NCBI GenBank assembly: GCA_964393325.1 | Contig: CAYMTE010000004.1 | Coordinates: 18,937-82,936 of the forward strand | Length of the DNA: 64,000 nt | From: JBAZWV01 sp964393325 | Lineage (GTDB): Bacteria > Patescibacteriota > Patescibacteriia > 2-12-FULL-60-25 | Direction: 5' to 3' | Translations under genes and position numbers: made by a program | Notes under the pieces: model-generated | What the model saw: the letters and a program-made list of their open reading frames with translations, nothing else | Database searches by the model: none | What the model was told of the DNA's origin: nothing | Shown: positions 1-8,296 of the stretch, one piece after another | Numbering within the stretch: the first letter of the stretch is position 1 | Layout of the letters: each line of letters opens with the position of its first letter

Positions 1-906
1 GATATTGAGCGATGTTCGCGCCAGGGCGGCTGTTGCAGGGATTCCGCCTGCCAATCCAGATGCGATATTCGCCAAGCCAAGTCCGAGCATTTCTTTTCGT
101 TCGTTGTGCTTTGTGCGCGTCATGGCATCCGCAATTTTTGCGGAGAGCATCGTTTCAAGGATGGCAACGAGGGCGATTGCCGTTGCGGCGGGGAAGAGAC
201 TTGCAGAAAAATTGAATTGCGGAAGGTGAAATAGCGAGAATGAGAAATTCCCAAACACGCTTCCGAGCGTCGCGAGTCGGAGTGGGAGAATCCCGGTGGA
301 GGCGAGATACCCAAGAAGAATTCCGATAGGTGATAAGAGGAGCGCGCCAGGAATTTTTGGGACAAGTCGTCGCAACACGAAGAGTGAGAGAAGGAAGAGG
401 CAAAAAATGCTGACCGTTGGAATCGATGCATCCGATAGATGCCGCAATGATTCAAGTGTATTTGCGAAGAAACTCTCATGCTTCGGTAATCCGGAGAGTC
501 CAAGAGCCGAATTCAATTGGTTGAACGCGATAATGCCTGCGACGCCAAGGGTAAATCCATTGATCGCGCTCGAAGGGATGAAGACAAGGTATCGTTCTAA
601 TTTAAACGCGTACGCGACGAGAATGAGACCTCCTGCAATAAGTGTAACGAGAGGGAGATCGCCTGTTCCGTGAAGCGCGACATGCGCAGCGATCAGTCCA
701 GAGAGCGCCCCTGTCGGACCGACGATGTTGTAGTTGCTTCCACCGAAGATCGATGCGATAAGTCCGGCCCACACGGCCGTGAGAATGCCGATGACGGGAG
801 TTGAGCCTGACGCGACCGCGAGAGAGATGGAGAGCGGCATGGCAACCAGGGAGACCGTTATTCCGGATTTCCAATTATGGGCAAGAGTTGAGACGAATGA
901 GTTCAT
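1..906 (-). CDS. SulP-family anion permease, C-terminal part cut by window edge
   Basis: Reading from the ATG at 906 down to base 1 gives 302 open codons with no stop, so the gene continues out of the window. The N-terminus has the SulP pattern: an opening amphipathic stretch, then MPLSISLAVASG, and the GPTGALSGL motif around residues 50-60, followed by repeated hydrophobic segments. SulP proteins are inner-membrane transporters of sulfate, bicarbonate or other anions, usually with a C-terminal STAS domain that would lie outside the window. The start has TATG context. It lies 35 bases downstream of the csoR-like gene on the same strand and is probably its regulated target. The substrate cannot be read from sequence. 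Confidence 0.88.
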   Translation of the reverse strand, partial: MNSFVSTLAHNWKSGITVSLVAMPLSISLAVASGSTPVIGILTAVWAGLIASIFGGSNYNIVGPTGALSGLIAAHVALHGTGDLPLVTLIAGGLILVAYAFKLERYLVFIPSSAINGFTLGVAGIIAFNQLNSALGLSGLPKHESFFANTLESLRHLSDASIPTVSIFCLFLLSLFVLRRLVPKIPGALLLSPIGILLGYLASTGILPLRLATLGSVFGNFSFSLFHLPQFNFSASLFPAATAIALVAILETMLSAKIADAMTRTKHNERKEMLGLGLANIASGLAGGIPATAALARTSLNI

Positions 907-941
907 AGGTGAATGAAAATATCGGATGCGATACGGAAGGA

Positions 942-1217
942 TCAGCGTTTTGAAGACATGGTGTACACCTCGAGGAGTTCCTTAATGGCTTTTTGCTGTT
1001 CGGCTTTATGTTGCATTTGTTCGACGACGTGGATCTTGATATGGCTTTCGAGCATGAGATGATCCAGGCTCTTCAGCGATCGTTGAATGGAAAGAGATTG
1101 AAGAAGGAGTGACTGACAGTAGGACTCTTTTTCAATTGCCTTGATAAGGCCCTCGAGCTGCCCTCGGATGATTTTGGCGCGATGGAGTGCGCGCGCTTTA
1201 ATTTTTGGGTCGACCAT
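942..1217 (-). CDS. CsoR/RcnR/FrmR-family transcriptional repressor
   Basis: 91 residues, the usual length of this all-helical family (DUF156), which binds DNA as a tetramer and lets go when it binds a metal or an electrophile. The N-terminal half shows the expected RAKIIRGQLEGL motif. The ligand positions are Cys34, His59 and His63 (C-x24-H-x3-H). CsoR copper sensors have Cys at the last position and RcnR nickel/cobalt sensors have His; RcnR also has His3, which is absent here (MVDPK). The set is therefore closest to RcnR but incomplete. The gene heads an apparent two-gene operon with the SulP permease, and a palindrome 32-52 bases upstream suggests autoregulation. Confidence 0.9.
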   Translation of the reverse strand: MVDPKIKARALHRAKIIRGQLEGLIKAIEKESYCQSLLLQSLSIQRSLKSLDHLMLESHIKIHVVEQMQHKAEQQKAIKELLEVYTMSSKR

Positions 1218-1248
1218 AGGATGAGATGAAGAATATCTGTGAGGAGTA

Positions 1249-1269
1249 ATATAGGGGGTACCCCTATAT
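1249..1269. promoter_or_regulatory. Palindromic operator upstream of csoR-like gene
   Basis: Half-sites ATATAGGGG and CCCCTATAT flank a 3-base centre, giving a near-perfect 21-base inverted repeat. CsoR/RcnR-family operators are known to be G/C-tract palindromes flanked by A/T, so this fits the gene it precedes. A further CCTATATAG follows at 1270-1278. Regulation of csoR and the SulP gene from here is inferred. Confidence 0.7.
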
Positions 1270-1390
1270 CCTATATAGTGAGAGTATTATGCTCTTCGCA
1301 TATCGGATGTCAATCAGTACAAAAAACAACAGGGTTTGCGGTTTGGCCGTTGTGTCGATCTGAAGGCTTGCGTGACGTAGAATGGGGGGT

Positions 1391-1669
1391 ATGAGTACGT
1401 GGTATGTGTATATCCTGCGATGCGCGGACGAGAGTTTGTATGTCGGTATTTCGACGGATATCGAAAAACGCGTGCAGCGTCATAACGCCGGCAAGGGGGC
1501 GGCGTATACGCGCAGTCATCGTCCCGTCGTATTGGTGTGGTCGGAGCTCGCGGAATCTGAATCAGCGGCCCGAAAACGGGAGGCGCAGATGAAAGGATGG
1601 ACACGTGCGGAAAAACTCCGGTTGGTTCAGAGTCTGAATCCGAGCGGCGAGCGTGAAGGGTGTATGTGA
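1391..1669 (+). CDS. GIY-YIG domain nuclease-like protein (UPF0213/YhbQ type)
   Basis: 92 residues from the second ATG, chosen because it has TATG context and leaves only four residues before the YVYIL strand; an ATG nine bases earlier is also possible. The GIY-YIG motif appears as YVYIL...YVGIS, with the downstream Arg and the KREAQMKGWTRAEKLRLV segment typical of the short stand-alone family. Family members are small putative DNA endonucleases of unclear cellular role. It is divergent from the csoR gene, so its promoter overlaps the csoR operator region. Confidence 0.88.
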   Translation: MSTWYVYILRCADESLYVGISTDIEKRVQRHNAGKGAAYTRSHRPVVLVWSELAESESAARKREAQMKGWTRAEKLRLVQSLNPSGEREGCM

Positions 1670-1679
1670 ACAGCTGTTT

Positions 1680-2186
1680 TTATGGAGATGTCTTCTTGTA
1701 CATCCCCATCGAAGGTGTGCCTTCGGCGATCGTGATGAGCTCTGGGCGCTGCGGATCGTATTTCACGTGAAGGGTATTGCCGGGTTGATACATCCCGACT
1801 TCAAACATCGAGATAAACGTGTTGACCGTTGCCCGGAAGGGGGCGCGATCGCGCGCGTGAACGTCGAGTTCAAGAGCTACGCCGGCCTTTGGGAGTGCAC
1901 CACCGCGTTGGAGTGAGGAGCCGTTTTCACGGAAGGAGATAACGGTCGCATCTGCATTAACGCCGATATCCATGAGCCGTTCATGTTGTGCCATCGGACC
2001 GAAGAGGAATTTCCAAAAAAGCCAGAAAAAAAGCACAAGCAAGGGAAGGATGAATAGGAGTGCGGACAACTGACCCGAGACGACAATGGAGAACACGCCG
2101 ACAGCACCGCCGACGACCGCTCCGCCGAGTCCGATCCAGACGCCAACGCCGAGTTTATTGAGCGCTTTGATGAAGTAGGTAAACAT
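1680..2186 (-). CDS. Two-TM membrane protein, DUF3592-like
   Basis: 168 residues from the ATG at 2186, which has TATG context; a longer frame upstream has Pro/Ser/Arg-rich, non-protein-like sequence. Two hydrophobic segments (about residues 8-30 and 38-60) precede a soluble beta-rich domain ending in a GNTLHVKYDPQRPELI-type motif, the signature seen in DUF3592-like proteins. No enzymatic motif is visible. It converges on the GIY-YIG gene, with 10 bases between the stops. Function unknown. Confidence 0.75.
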   Translation of the reverse strand: MFTYFIKALNKLGVGVWIGLGGAVVGGAVGVFSIVVSGQLSALLFILPLLVLFFWLFWKFLFGPMAQHERLMDIGVNADATVISFRENGSSLQRGGALPKAGVALELDVHARDRAPFRATVNTFISMFEVGMYQPGNTLHVKYDPQRPELITIAEGTPSMGMYKKTSP

Positions 2187-2308
2187 AGCGATATTTTGAC
2201 AGCGTAATGGACGGAGAGAAGACCTGCAAGGCGACGGGCTTCTTGAGAGAGGATTGCTTATAAAAGGGGGTCGTGGCACATGGTTTGGTAAAAACATGTT
2301 GAGTATAC

Positions 2309-2337
2309 TTGACTTTTTGCTGAAAAATGGCTATATG
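2309..2337 (+). promoter_or_regulatory. Sigma70-type promoter for the 2388 gene
   Basis: TTGACT at 2309-2314, a 17-base spacer, then TATATG at 2332-2337, about 50 bases before the start of the next gene. The rest of 2187-2387 holds no other gene; a second TATACT lies at 2304-2309. Confidence 0.65.
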
Positions 2338-2387
2338 AGGACGTACGTGCGCGAATATCTCGCGAGCGTGAACAAGGAGAGTTTGTC

Positions 2388-3479
2388 ATGGCAGGACATC
2401 GTTCTTCGACATCTATCTATACAGCGTTGGCTCTGTTCTTTTCTCTCATGGCCTTCGGGGTCAGCGTGAAGGGGTTCCCACTGTTCTCTGCGGCGGGAAC
2501 AGGCGCGTCTTCGCGTCCCGTCGAGCAGGCGACGGCGTTCAAGATCGATCCGGAAGGGATCCCGGTCGGGTTTGAAAAACGGGCGTTCGTGATCACTCAC
2601 GAGAGCTCGGATGACGGCTTCGACCGCTTCACCTTTCAGCCGCTGCAGACGCGCTATCCCGTGCTGCGCTTTATCGGCGCGAATGCGGATCAAACAATGA
2701 TCGCGTATACGGCGCTCGCATTCCCCGATGGGGAGGGTGGGGTGACGGATGTGGGATTCGCAGAAGCGGCCTCCGCAGCTCGCGCGGATCTCGTTTCGAG
2801 TGGGCGGCTGATGCTTGAGCGCCCGGATGGATCGACAATCGCGATCGTGGGGGACGGCGCGGACATTGTCGCGGCTGCATGGCACCCGACGGATTCCTAT
2901 CGCATCGCGTTCAGTGGGTATCTGGAAGATGGGCAAGGCACGGTTGATGTCTACAACGTTCGAATGAACACATCGGAGGACGCGATTCAGGGGGAACTCG
3001 CGCCCGAACTCCTTCTGTGGGGTGATGACGGCGCGAGTCTCGGCGTTTCCATGGAGAGCCGTTGGTGCTTCGTGCGAAGCGCGAGCGGGAATATGCGTTG
3101 TTGGCATGGGATCGGTCTGGGGAGTGCGGGAGTTGATGGGAGTGAGGAGTGGGGAGCTCTCATGACGTTCGAGGAGGGTCACCTGTCGAGGAACATGGTC
3201 GATCCCGCGTTCGCGATGCGATTCGAACATGGTGGAAGCGTCGCTGCTCCGGATGGCTGGCCCGGGGGCGAGCTCCGGTTTACGAGCGGAGACGGGTCGT
3301 TATCGAGCATGGTCGTGTCTCCAGATCAGCTCCAGTATATGGGGCGTCGGGGGTTCGCCTACGTGTTCGATGATCCTGTCTCGAGCGGCGCGTGCCTCGC
3401 GGTGAGCGACGGATCGATCCCGCTGCAGCGTTTCGGTTGGAACGCGGAGGAGCAGCGATTCTATTCGTTGCGCGAATGA
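2388..3479 (+). CDS. Secreted protein of unknown function, possibly beta-propeller
   Basis: 363 residues. The N-terminus (MAGHRSSTSIYTALALFFSLMAFG) is a signal peptide or membrane anchor, and the rest is a soluble, beta-rich, exported domain with several Gly/Asp-rich turns and repeated short strands (for example MIAYTALAF, RIAFSGYL) that suggest a TolB/WD40-like propeller, though no repeat is clear enough to be sure. A real SD (AAGGAG) sits 10 bases before the ATG and the codons favour G/C at third positions, unlike most neighbours. With the next gene it probably forms a transferred pair. I do not recognise the family. Confidence 0.7.
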   Translation: MAGHRSSTSIYTALALFFSLMAFGVSVKGFPLFSAAGTGASSRPVEQATAFKIDPEGIPVGFEKRAFVITHESSDDGFDRFTFQPLQTRYPVLRFIGANADQTMIAYTALAFPDGEGGVTDVGFAEAASAARADLVSSGRLMLERPDGSTIAIVGDGADIVAAAWHPTDSYRIAFSGYLEDGQGTVDVYNVRMNTSEDAIQGELAPELLLWGDDGASLGVSMESRWCFVRSASGNMRCWHGIGLGSAGVDGSEEWGALMTFEEGHLSRNMVDPAFAMRFEHGGSVAAPDGWPGGELRFTSGDGSLSSMVVSPDQLQYMGRRGFAYVFDDPVSSGACLAVSDGSIPLQRFGWNAEEQRFYSLRE

Positions 3480-3522
3480 CGTGCGCTGCGGATGCGCGAA
3501 CGAGCGCAAGAAAGGCGGATGC

Positions 3523-4086
3523 ATGGAAGTGCGTCGTTGGGTGCGCGAAAATAGCTCACGGTTCTTGCTTTGGGTTCTTTGCGCTCTGATCGGATCTCTC
3601 ATCGGATTTCTCATAACATTCGTGCCCTACCACCTATGGAGGAGTTGGACGCCTGCGACGTACGTATGGGCACGAAAGATAGCCTGTCTCTACGTCTCAG
3701 AGCTCGTGCCTTCGCGGGCACTCGACGCGAAGGGGCAGCCGGTCGGATCCGCAGGACGTGTATCCCTGATCATTCACTACATCAAGAAGGACGAGGACTA
3801 TTTCGTTCTCCGAATGTTCGGATCGGGTTATTTCTGGGAATGTATGGGCGAGATGTCGGAGGTCGTCAAGTATTATTCATCGTTGGAGCTCCCGGGCTAT
3901 TGGTGCCGCATGGATGAATCGGTACCTTTTTCTCGGTTCACCCTTCTCGAGGAGCAGCATTTCACGTGCCCGAAGGGAACGACGATCGATGAGGCTTTTG
4001 ATTGCTTTTTAATGGCGGAGATGGCATTGGCTCTAGAGAGACTCCGCTTCGTGCACGAAACGTCAGACGAGCCGGATCAGCCGTAG
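3523..4086 (+). CDS. Single-pass membrane protein of unknown function
   Basis: 187 residues from the ATG at 3523; a GTG at 3481 would add 14 Cys/Arg-rich residues that look untranslated. An AAGG-type SD lies before 3523. One transmembrane helix (about residues 14-36, LLWVLCALIGSLIGFLITFV) is followed by an extracytoplasmic domain with several Cys and aromatic residues. It follows the 2388 gene by 43 bases, shares its style, and is closed by a terminator at 4121-4150, so the two look like one transcription unit. No family recognised. Confidence 0.7.
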   Translation: MEVRRWVRENSSRFLLWVLCALIGSLIGFLITFVPYHLWRSWTPATYVWARKIACLYVSELVPSRALDAKGQPVGSAGRVSLIIHYIKKDEDYFVLRMFGSGYFWECMGEMSEVVKYYSSLELPGYWCRMDESVPFSRFTLLEEQHFTCPKGTTIDEAFDCFLMAEMALALERLRFVHETSDEPDQP

Positions 4087-4120
4087 TGCAAGAGTGTGGG
4101 CGGTGAAGGTGTACTTCTTT

Positions 4121-4150
4121 GGCTTGCGACGAGTGTTGCAAGCCTTTTTT
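4121..4150 (+). terminator. Rho-independent terminator
   Basis: Stem GGCTTGC/GCAAGCC with a 10-base loop followed by six T. Ends the 2388-4086 unit. Confidence 0.85.
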
Positions 4151-4217
4151 ATATCCGAATCATACGTGGTGCCTCGTGAAGAGCGAGGGCGAGATATGGA
4201 GCGGCGTGTCTGTTTCG

Positions 4218-4226
4218 TGCTACACT
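4218..4226 (+). promoter_or_regulatory. Extended -10 promoter, near-leaderless
   Basis: TGCTACACT ends 10 bases before the ATG at 4237, giving a predicted 5' leader of only a few bases. No clear -35. Confidence 0.5.
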
Positions 4227-4236
4227 TTCTCTACGT

Positions 4237-4743
4237 ATGCGTTACAACGAGCAGCTAGAAGATCAAATCATGAAAGCGCAAGACGCGTTCGTGTGGGAGG
4301 CTCCGGATCGTGAGGAACGTCGACGCGGACCGCGCTGGTACGCCTTTATGAGTTTGGTTGCGCTCGGGTTTGTTATTTACGCCGTGGCGACCGGGAATTT
4401 TCTCTTTGCCTTTTTGATTTTGCTCGTGGCGATCATTCTTGTTCTTGCCGGCAACCAACCGCCACAGAACGTCCTCGTACAAATAGGGAAGAACGGCGTG
4501 GTGGTTGATGGAACGCTGTACGATTATCGGGACTTGTCGAGTTTCGCGATCGTGTATAACCCACCCGAGACAAAAGTTCTCTATCTAGAGCCGGCGCGGT
4601 TTTATCGGCCACGATTGCGCATCTTCCTTCAAGATCAAAACCCCCTTGATATTCGAGGACATTTGAAGACCTATCTCCGCGAGGATATAGACTTGCAGGA
4701 TGAGCATTTATCTGATATCGTTGCGCGGCTTCTCAAAATCTAG
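4237..4743 (+). CDS. Two-TM membrane protein with PH-like cytosolic domain
   Basis: 168 residues. A charged N-terminal segment (WEAPDREERRRGPRWY) leads into two hydrophobic helices (about 36-53 and 55-72), then a soluble domain with alternating strands (VLVQIGKNGVVVDGTLYDYRDLSSF) that resembles the PH-like folds of YdbS/DUF304-type proteins. This arrangement is common among conserved CPR hypothetical proteins. TATG start with an extended -10 immediately upstream. Function unknown. Confidence 0.78.
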   Translation: MRYNEQLEDQIMKAQDAFVWEAPDREERRRGPRWYAFMSLVALGFVIYAVATGNFLFAFLILLVAIILVLAGNQPPQNVLVQIGKNGVVVDGTLYDYRDLSSFAIVYNPPETKVLYLEPARFYRPRLRIFLQDQNPLDIRGHLKTYLREDIDLQDEHLSDIVARLLKI

Positions 4744-4817
4744 TTTGTGACGGGAGATGAGGCGTTCGGCTCGCGTATAGGCACCGGATCGCTCCTCGTC
4801 TATCGTCGTCAACGTAT

Positions 4818-4894
4818 GCGGTCGTAGCTCAGCTGGATAGAGCGCCTCCCTGCGAAGGAGGAGGTCGGACGTTCGAATCGTCCCGATCGCACCA
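4818..4894 (+). tRNA. tRNA-Arg (anticodon GCG), CCA encoded
   Basis: All four arms fold: acceptor GCGGTCG/CGATCGC with one G-T pair, D-arm GCTC...GAGC, anticodon stem CCTCC/GGAGG around loop CTGCGAA, T-arm GGACG/CGTCC with loop TTCGAAT, then A and an encoded CCA. The anticodon GCG reads CGC and CGU. Most bacteria use ACG (deaminated to I34) for this box, so a G34 arginine tRNA is a small oddity. Confidence 0.95.
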
Positions 4895-4899
4895 GTATC

Positions 4900-4926
4900 A
4901 AAACCCTCGGAATTCCCGAGGGTTTT
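4900..4926 (+). terminator. Terminator after tRNA-Arg
   Basis: AAAACCCTCGG/CCGAGGGTTTT stem with a 5-base loop, five bases after the CCA. Also able to act on the minus strand for the convergent DoxX gene. Confidence 0.9.
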
Positions 4927-4946
4927 GTGTATGGATGAATAAGGTG

Positions 4947-5414
4947 TTAGCGGAGGAGTGCGGCGAGACGGGGTCGTGACGCAAAGAACCGAATCTTCGT
5001 GAGGCGTGATCCGAGGCTCCAGGGCGTTTGCACGGCACCGCTCGACAAGACGAGGAGTGCGAGTGCGTAGATGATGTGTTCATCGACCAGGAAGCTATGC
5101 TCTCCGACCAGGGGAAATGAAAGAACCGGAAGGTAGAAGAGGATCATGAGCACCGCGCCAAGCCGTCCAGAAATCTTGATCCCAATGCCCAACAAGAGCG
5201 AGAGACCAAGAAGGAAGAGCGACCACGCGGCAACGACGGTGAGGATAGGGAGAACGGTTGGACTCGCGAGCCACGCGTACAGCGCGGGAAGCGTCTTGGC
5301 CGAGAGGAGATATCCCTTCGGGGACCATTGCGGATCGAAAACTTTCGTGACGCCTGCGTAGAAGAAGAGCCATCCAAGCGCAAGACGGAAGAGAACGAGG
5401 AAGAGAGATCGCAT
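4947..5414 (-). CDS. DoxX-family membrane protein
   Basis: 155 residues with four hydrophobic helices. The opening FRLALGWLFFYAGVTKVFDP is the DoxX/DoxD signature (residues 8-27), and the later GIGIKISGRLGAVLMILFYLPVL matches the third and fourth helices. DoxX proteins are integral membrane proteins tied to thiosulfate:quinone oxidoreductase or redox stress in other bacteria; their role in CPR is unknown. TATG start. It is 6 bases downstream of nrdG on the same strand and is likely the last gene of that operon. Confidence 0.88.
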   Translation of the reverse strand: MRSLFLVLFRLALGWLFFYAGVTKVFDPQWSPKGYLLSAKTLPALYAWLASPTVLPILTVVAAWSLFLLGLSLLLGIGIKISGRLGAVLMILFYLPVLSFPLVGEHSFLVDEHIIYALALLVLSSGAVQTPWSLGSRLTKIRFFASRPRLAALLR

Positions 5415-5420
5415 ACGGTG

Positions 5421-6116
5421 TTAGCGTGATTGTATCACGAGCGTCGGATAGGTGGATTGTAATTTTTCTGCGAGCACGGATGCGCGAAGGCCTGGTCCCC
5501 GGGACGCGAGATCCGGATTCAGCGTTGTCGTGAATCGCGTATCTTGGATCGCATACGTTTCTCCATCGTGGAGATATCCGCCGATACGCAGAAGATCCTC
5601 TTCCGTGTGTGTCCCCGGGCAAAGCGTTGTTCGAAACTCATGCCGGATGCCGGATGATTGGATGAGTTTGAATGTTTGAAGGCAAGAGGCGACGACGCGA
5701 GATCCGGCGCGTTGAATGACATCCTCGTATTTTTCCCACACGTGCTTGATATCCATGGCGATGTAATCGACGAGGCGTTCTTGGATGATCCGCTGAACCA
5801 TTTTTGGATGAACGCCGTTCGTATCGAGCTTCACCAAAAACCCGTGCTGTTTGAGTTTGTGGAGAAACGAGGGAAGGTCGGGATGAATGGTTGGCTCACC
5901 GCCCGTGACGCATACGCCTTCGATCATCCGCCGACGTTCATCAAGCGACGCGAGGATCTGGTCTTCGGAGAGCGTCTTTCCGGATGGTGTATGGCAGACG
6001 AGCGAGGGATTGTGACAATACGAACATCGAAACGGACAGCCTTGGGTGAACACGATCGATGCGATGACGCCTGGAAAATCAATCAGGCTAAGCGGTTGGT
6101 ACCCGGCAATGGTCAT
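5421..6116 (-). CDS. nrdG: Anaerobic ribonucleotide reductase activating protein (radical SAM)
   Basis: 231 residues from the ATG at 6116 (TATG context, directly before the AGYQPLSLIDFPG opening usual for the family); an in-frame ATG at 6212 would overlap nrdD by 125 bases and adds unconserved residues. The radical SAM cluster motif C-x3-C-x2-C is present in FTQGCPFRCSYCHNP, followed by GVCVTGGEP, the SAM-binding GGE motif. The enzyme cleaves S-adenosylmethionine to put the glycyl radical on NrdD. It overlaps nrdD by 29 bases, implying translational coupling. Confidence 0.93.
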   Translation of the reverse strand: MTIAGYQPLSLIDFPGVIASIVFTQGCPFRCSYCHNPSLVCHTPSGKTLSEDQILASLDERRRMIEGVCVTGGEPTIHPDLPSFLHKLKQHGFLVKLDTNGVHPKMVQRIIQERLVDYIAMDIKHVWEKYEDVIQRAGSRVVASCLQTFKLIQSSGIRHEFRTTLCPGTHTEEDLLRIGGYLHDGETYAIQDTRFTTTLNPDLASRGPGLRASVLAEKLQSTYPTLVIQSR

Positions 6117-8238
6117 AGGATTCGCTTGAAGATGTGTGAGCGGGATCATCGGCACGTCGTTCGTCTTTGCCGGATCGCTCAATGCTGTATTCCGTGCGAT
6201 CGGCGTATTCACTCTTCTTGCCTTTGTTCCACTGATCTACGGGACGGAAATATCCGACGATACGTGACCAGATTTCGCAAGACGCAGAGCATTCCGGGCA
6301 CGTTGTTTGTTCGCCGCGGATATAGCCGTGCGTCGGGCAGATGCTAAAGGTCGGCGTGATCGTGAAGTAGGGGAGGTGATAGTTTTCCGCGACGCGCTTC
6401 ACGAACGCACGACAGGTCTTCCAGTCATGCACACGTTCACCGAGAAAGAGATGGAGCACGGTTCCGCCCGTGTATTTCGTTTGCAGACCATCTTGATGAT
6501 CGAGCGCGAAGAGTGGGTCATCCGTGTAATTAACGGGGAGGTGCGTGGAATTTGTGTAATACGGCGCTTCGGGCGTACCGGACTGGATGATGCCAGGGAA
6601 CCGAGCACGATCTTCCTTCGCGAATCGATAGGTTGTGCCTTCCGCGGGTGTCGCCTCGAGATTGTAGAAGTGACCGGTGGTTTCTTGGTAGCTTGCGAGT
6701 TTGTCGCGCATGAAGTCGAGGACGGTTTCGGCAAGCTCTCTGCCCTGCGGCGTCGAAATATCCGCGCCGATGAAGTTGCGTGCGGCCTCGTTCATTCCGT
6801 TCAATCCGATCGTGGAAAAGTGATTGTGCAGGTTGTAGAGATATCGCTTTGTGTACGGCAGGAGGCCGCGCTGGATACTGTCTTCAACAACCGTACGCTT
6901 GAGTTCGAGTGAATCTTTTGCGATATCCATGAGGCGTCCGAGTCGAGCGAGAAAATCTTCTTTGGACGTCGCGAGATAGCCGATGCGCGCGAGATTGATT
7001 GTGACGACGCCGACGGATCCGGTCATCTCGGCGGATCCGAAAAGTCCGCCGCCGCGTGCCCGAAGTTGGCGAAGATCCAACTGGAGACGACAGCACATGC
7101 TTCGGACGTCGCTGGGGTTGAGAGAGGAGTTGATGAAGTTTTGGAAATACGGAATGCCGTATGTTGCCGTCATGTCGAAGAGCGCCTTTGCATGCGGCGT
7201 TTCCCAGTCGAAATCCTTGGTGATGTTGTATGTGGGAATGGGGAACGTGAAGATGCGCCCTTTTGCGTCACCCGCGGACATGACATCGATGAACGCGATG
7301 TTGATCATGTCCATTTCGGCCTGACAGTCACCATACGTGAATGATTGCGTGACGCCGGCGATGACGGGGTGCTTCTCGCGCATGTCTTCGGGGCATGTCC
7401 AGTCGAGCGTGATGTTTGAGAACGGTGTCTGCGTTCCCCAGCGTGAGGGAACATTGAGGTTGAAGACGAATTGTTGAATGCATTGGCGAACCTGCGCAGG
7501 GGTGAGATTGTCGATTTTGACGAACGGCGCGAGATACGTGTCGAACGATGAGAATGCTTGCGCACCGGCCCATTCGTTTTGCAGTGTTCCAAGAAAATTC
7601 ACCATTTGTGCAACAGCCGTTTCGAGATGTTTCGGCGGGGACGATTCTACTTTTCCCGGTACGCCATTGAATCCTTCTTCGAGCAATTGACGCAGACTCC
7701 ATCCGGCGCAATACCCGGAAAACATATCGAGGTCGTGGATATGCACGTCGCCCTCAATGTGCGCATCTCGGATTTCTTTGGAATATACGGAATGAAGCCA
7801 ATAATTCGCGATGAGTTTTCCAGACGTATTTAAGATCATTCCACCCAAGGAATAGCCTTGGTTGGCGTTTGCATGGACACGCCAGTCGGATTGCTGAAGA
7901 TATTCAGCGATTGTTTTCTCCACTTCAACCGCAACGCCTTGCGATGCTCGTGCTTGTGAACGTTTTTCTCGATAGAGGATGTACGCTCGTGCCGTTTTGT
8001 AATGACCAGAACTCATCAAGACAAGCTCGACGACGTCTTGGATGCTTTCAACGTCGATATTTCCATCCTCATTGCGGTTCTTTTGCAAAAACTGGTCGAT
8101 CGTTTCGGTAAGTTTGCGAACTTCCGTTTCCTGAAATTCTGCCGTCGCGTGAGCCGCTTTTTGAATGGCTTGGAAGATCCGTTGCTTATCGTACGCGGTC
8201 CGATCTCCATTCCGTTTGGTGACGAGCGTTGTTGGCAT
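6088..8238 (-). CDS. nrdD: Anaerobic ribonucleoside-triphosphate reductase
   Basis: 716 residues from the ATG at 8238 (TATG; MPTTLVTKRNG). An ATP-cone (about residues 4-90, VTKRNGDRTAYDKQRIFQAI) gives allosteric control. The catalytic domain follows, with the Cys-containing SMCCRLQLDLRQL strand and GGLFGSAEMTGSVGVVTINLARI. Near the C-terminus a Zn-binding CPTHG...CPECSASC region leads to the glycyl radical loop RIVGYFRPV. It makes dNTPs without oxygen. No aerobic reductase is in the window, consistent with an anaerobe. The C-terminal tail after the radical loop is longer than usual because it runs across the nrdG start. Confidence 0.96.
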   Translation of the reverse strand: MPTTLVTKRNGDRTAYDKQRIFQAIQKAAHATAEFQETEVRKLTETIDQFLQKNRNEDGNIDVESIQDVVELVLMSSGHYKTARAYILYREKRSQARASQGVAVEVEKTIAEYLQQSDWRVHANANQGYSLGGMILNTSGKLIANYWLHSVYSKEIRDAHIEGDVHIHDLDMFSGYCAGWSLRQLLEEGFNGVPGKVESSPPKHLETAVAQMVNFLGTLQNEWAGAQAFSSFDTYLAPFVKIDNLTPAQVRQCIQQFVFNLNVPSRWGTQTPFSNITLDWTCPEDMREKHPVIAGVTQSFTYGDCQAEMDMINIAFIDVMSAGDAKGRIFTFPIPTYNITKDFDWETPHAKALFDMTATYGIPYFQNFINSSLNPSDVRSMCCRLQLDLRQLRARGGGLFGSAEMTGSVGVVTINLARIGYLATSKEDFLARLGRLMDIAKDSLELKRTVVEDSIQRGLLPYTKRYLYNLHNHFSTIGLNGMNEAARNFIGADISTPQGRELAETVLDFMRDKLASYQETTGHFYNLEATPAEGTTYRFAKEDRARFPGIIQSGTPEAPYYTNSTHLPVNYTDDPLFALDHQDGLQTKYTGGTVLHLFLGERVHDWKTCRAFVKRVAENYHLPYFTITPTFSICPTHGYIRGEQTTCPECSASCEIWSRIVGYFRPVDQWNKGKKSEYADRTEYSIERSGKDERRADDPAHTSSSESYDHCRVPTA

Positions 8239-8240
8239 AC

Positions 8241-8274
8241 ATGAAATAAAATAAAAACTCACCGGGGGAGTGAG
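8241..8274 (-). terminator. Probable terminator between the Com-like gene and nrdD
   Basis: On the minus strand CTCAC/GTGAG with a short C-rich loop is followed by TTTTATTTTATTT, immediately before the nrdD start. Confidence 0.6.
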
Positions 8275-8296
8275 CTTCAAGAGCTTCGCGGGTTAT

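Noticed and set aside
6117..6212. Longer N-terminus for nrdG
   Set aside because: It adds unconserved residues and a 125-base overlap with nrdD; the ATG at 6116 fits both context and family.
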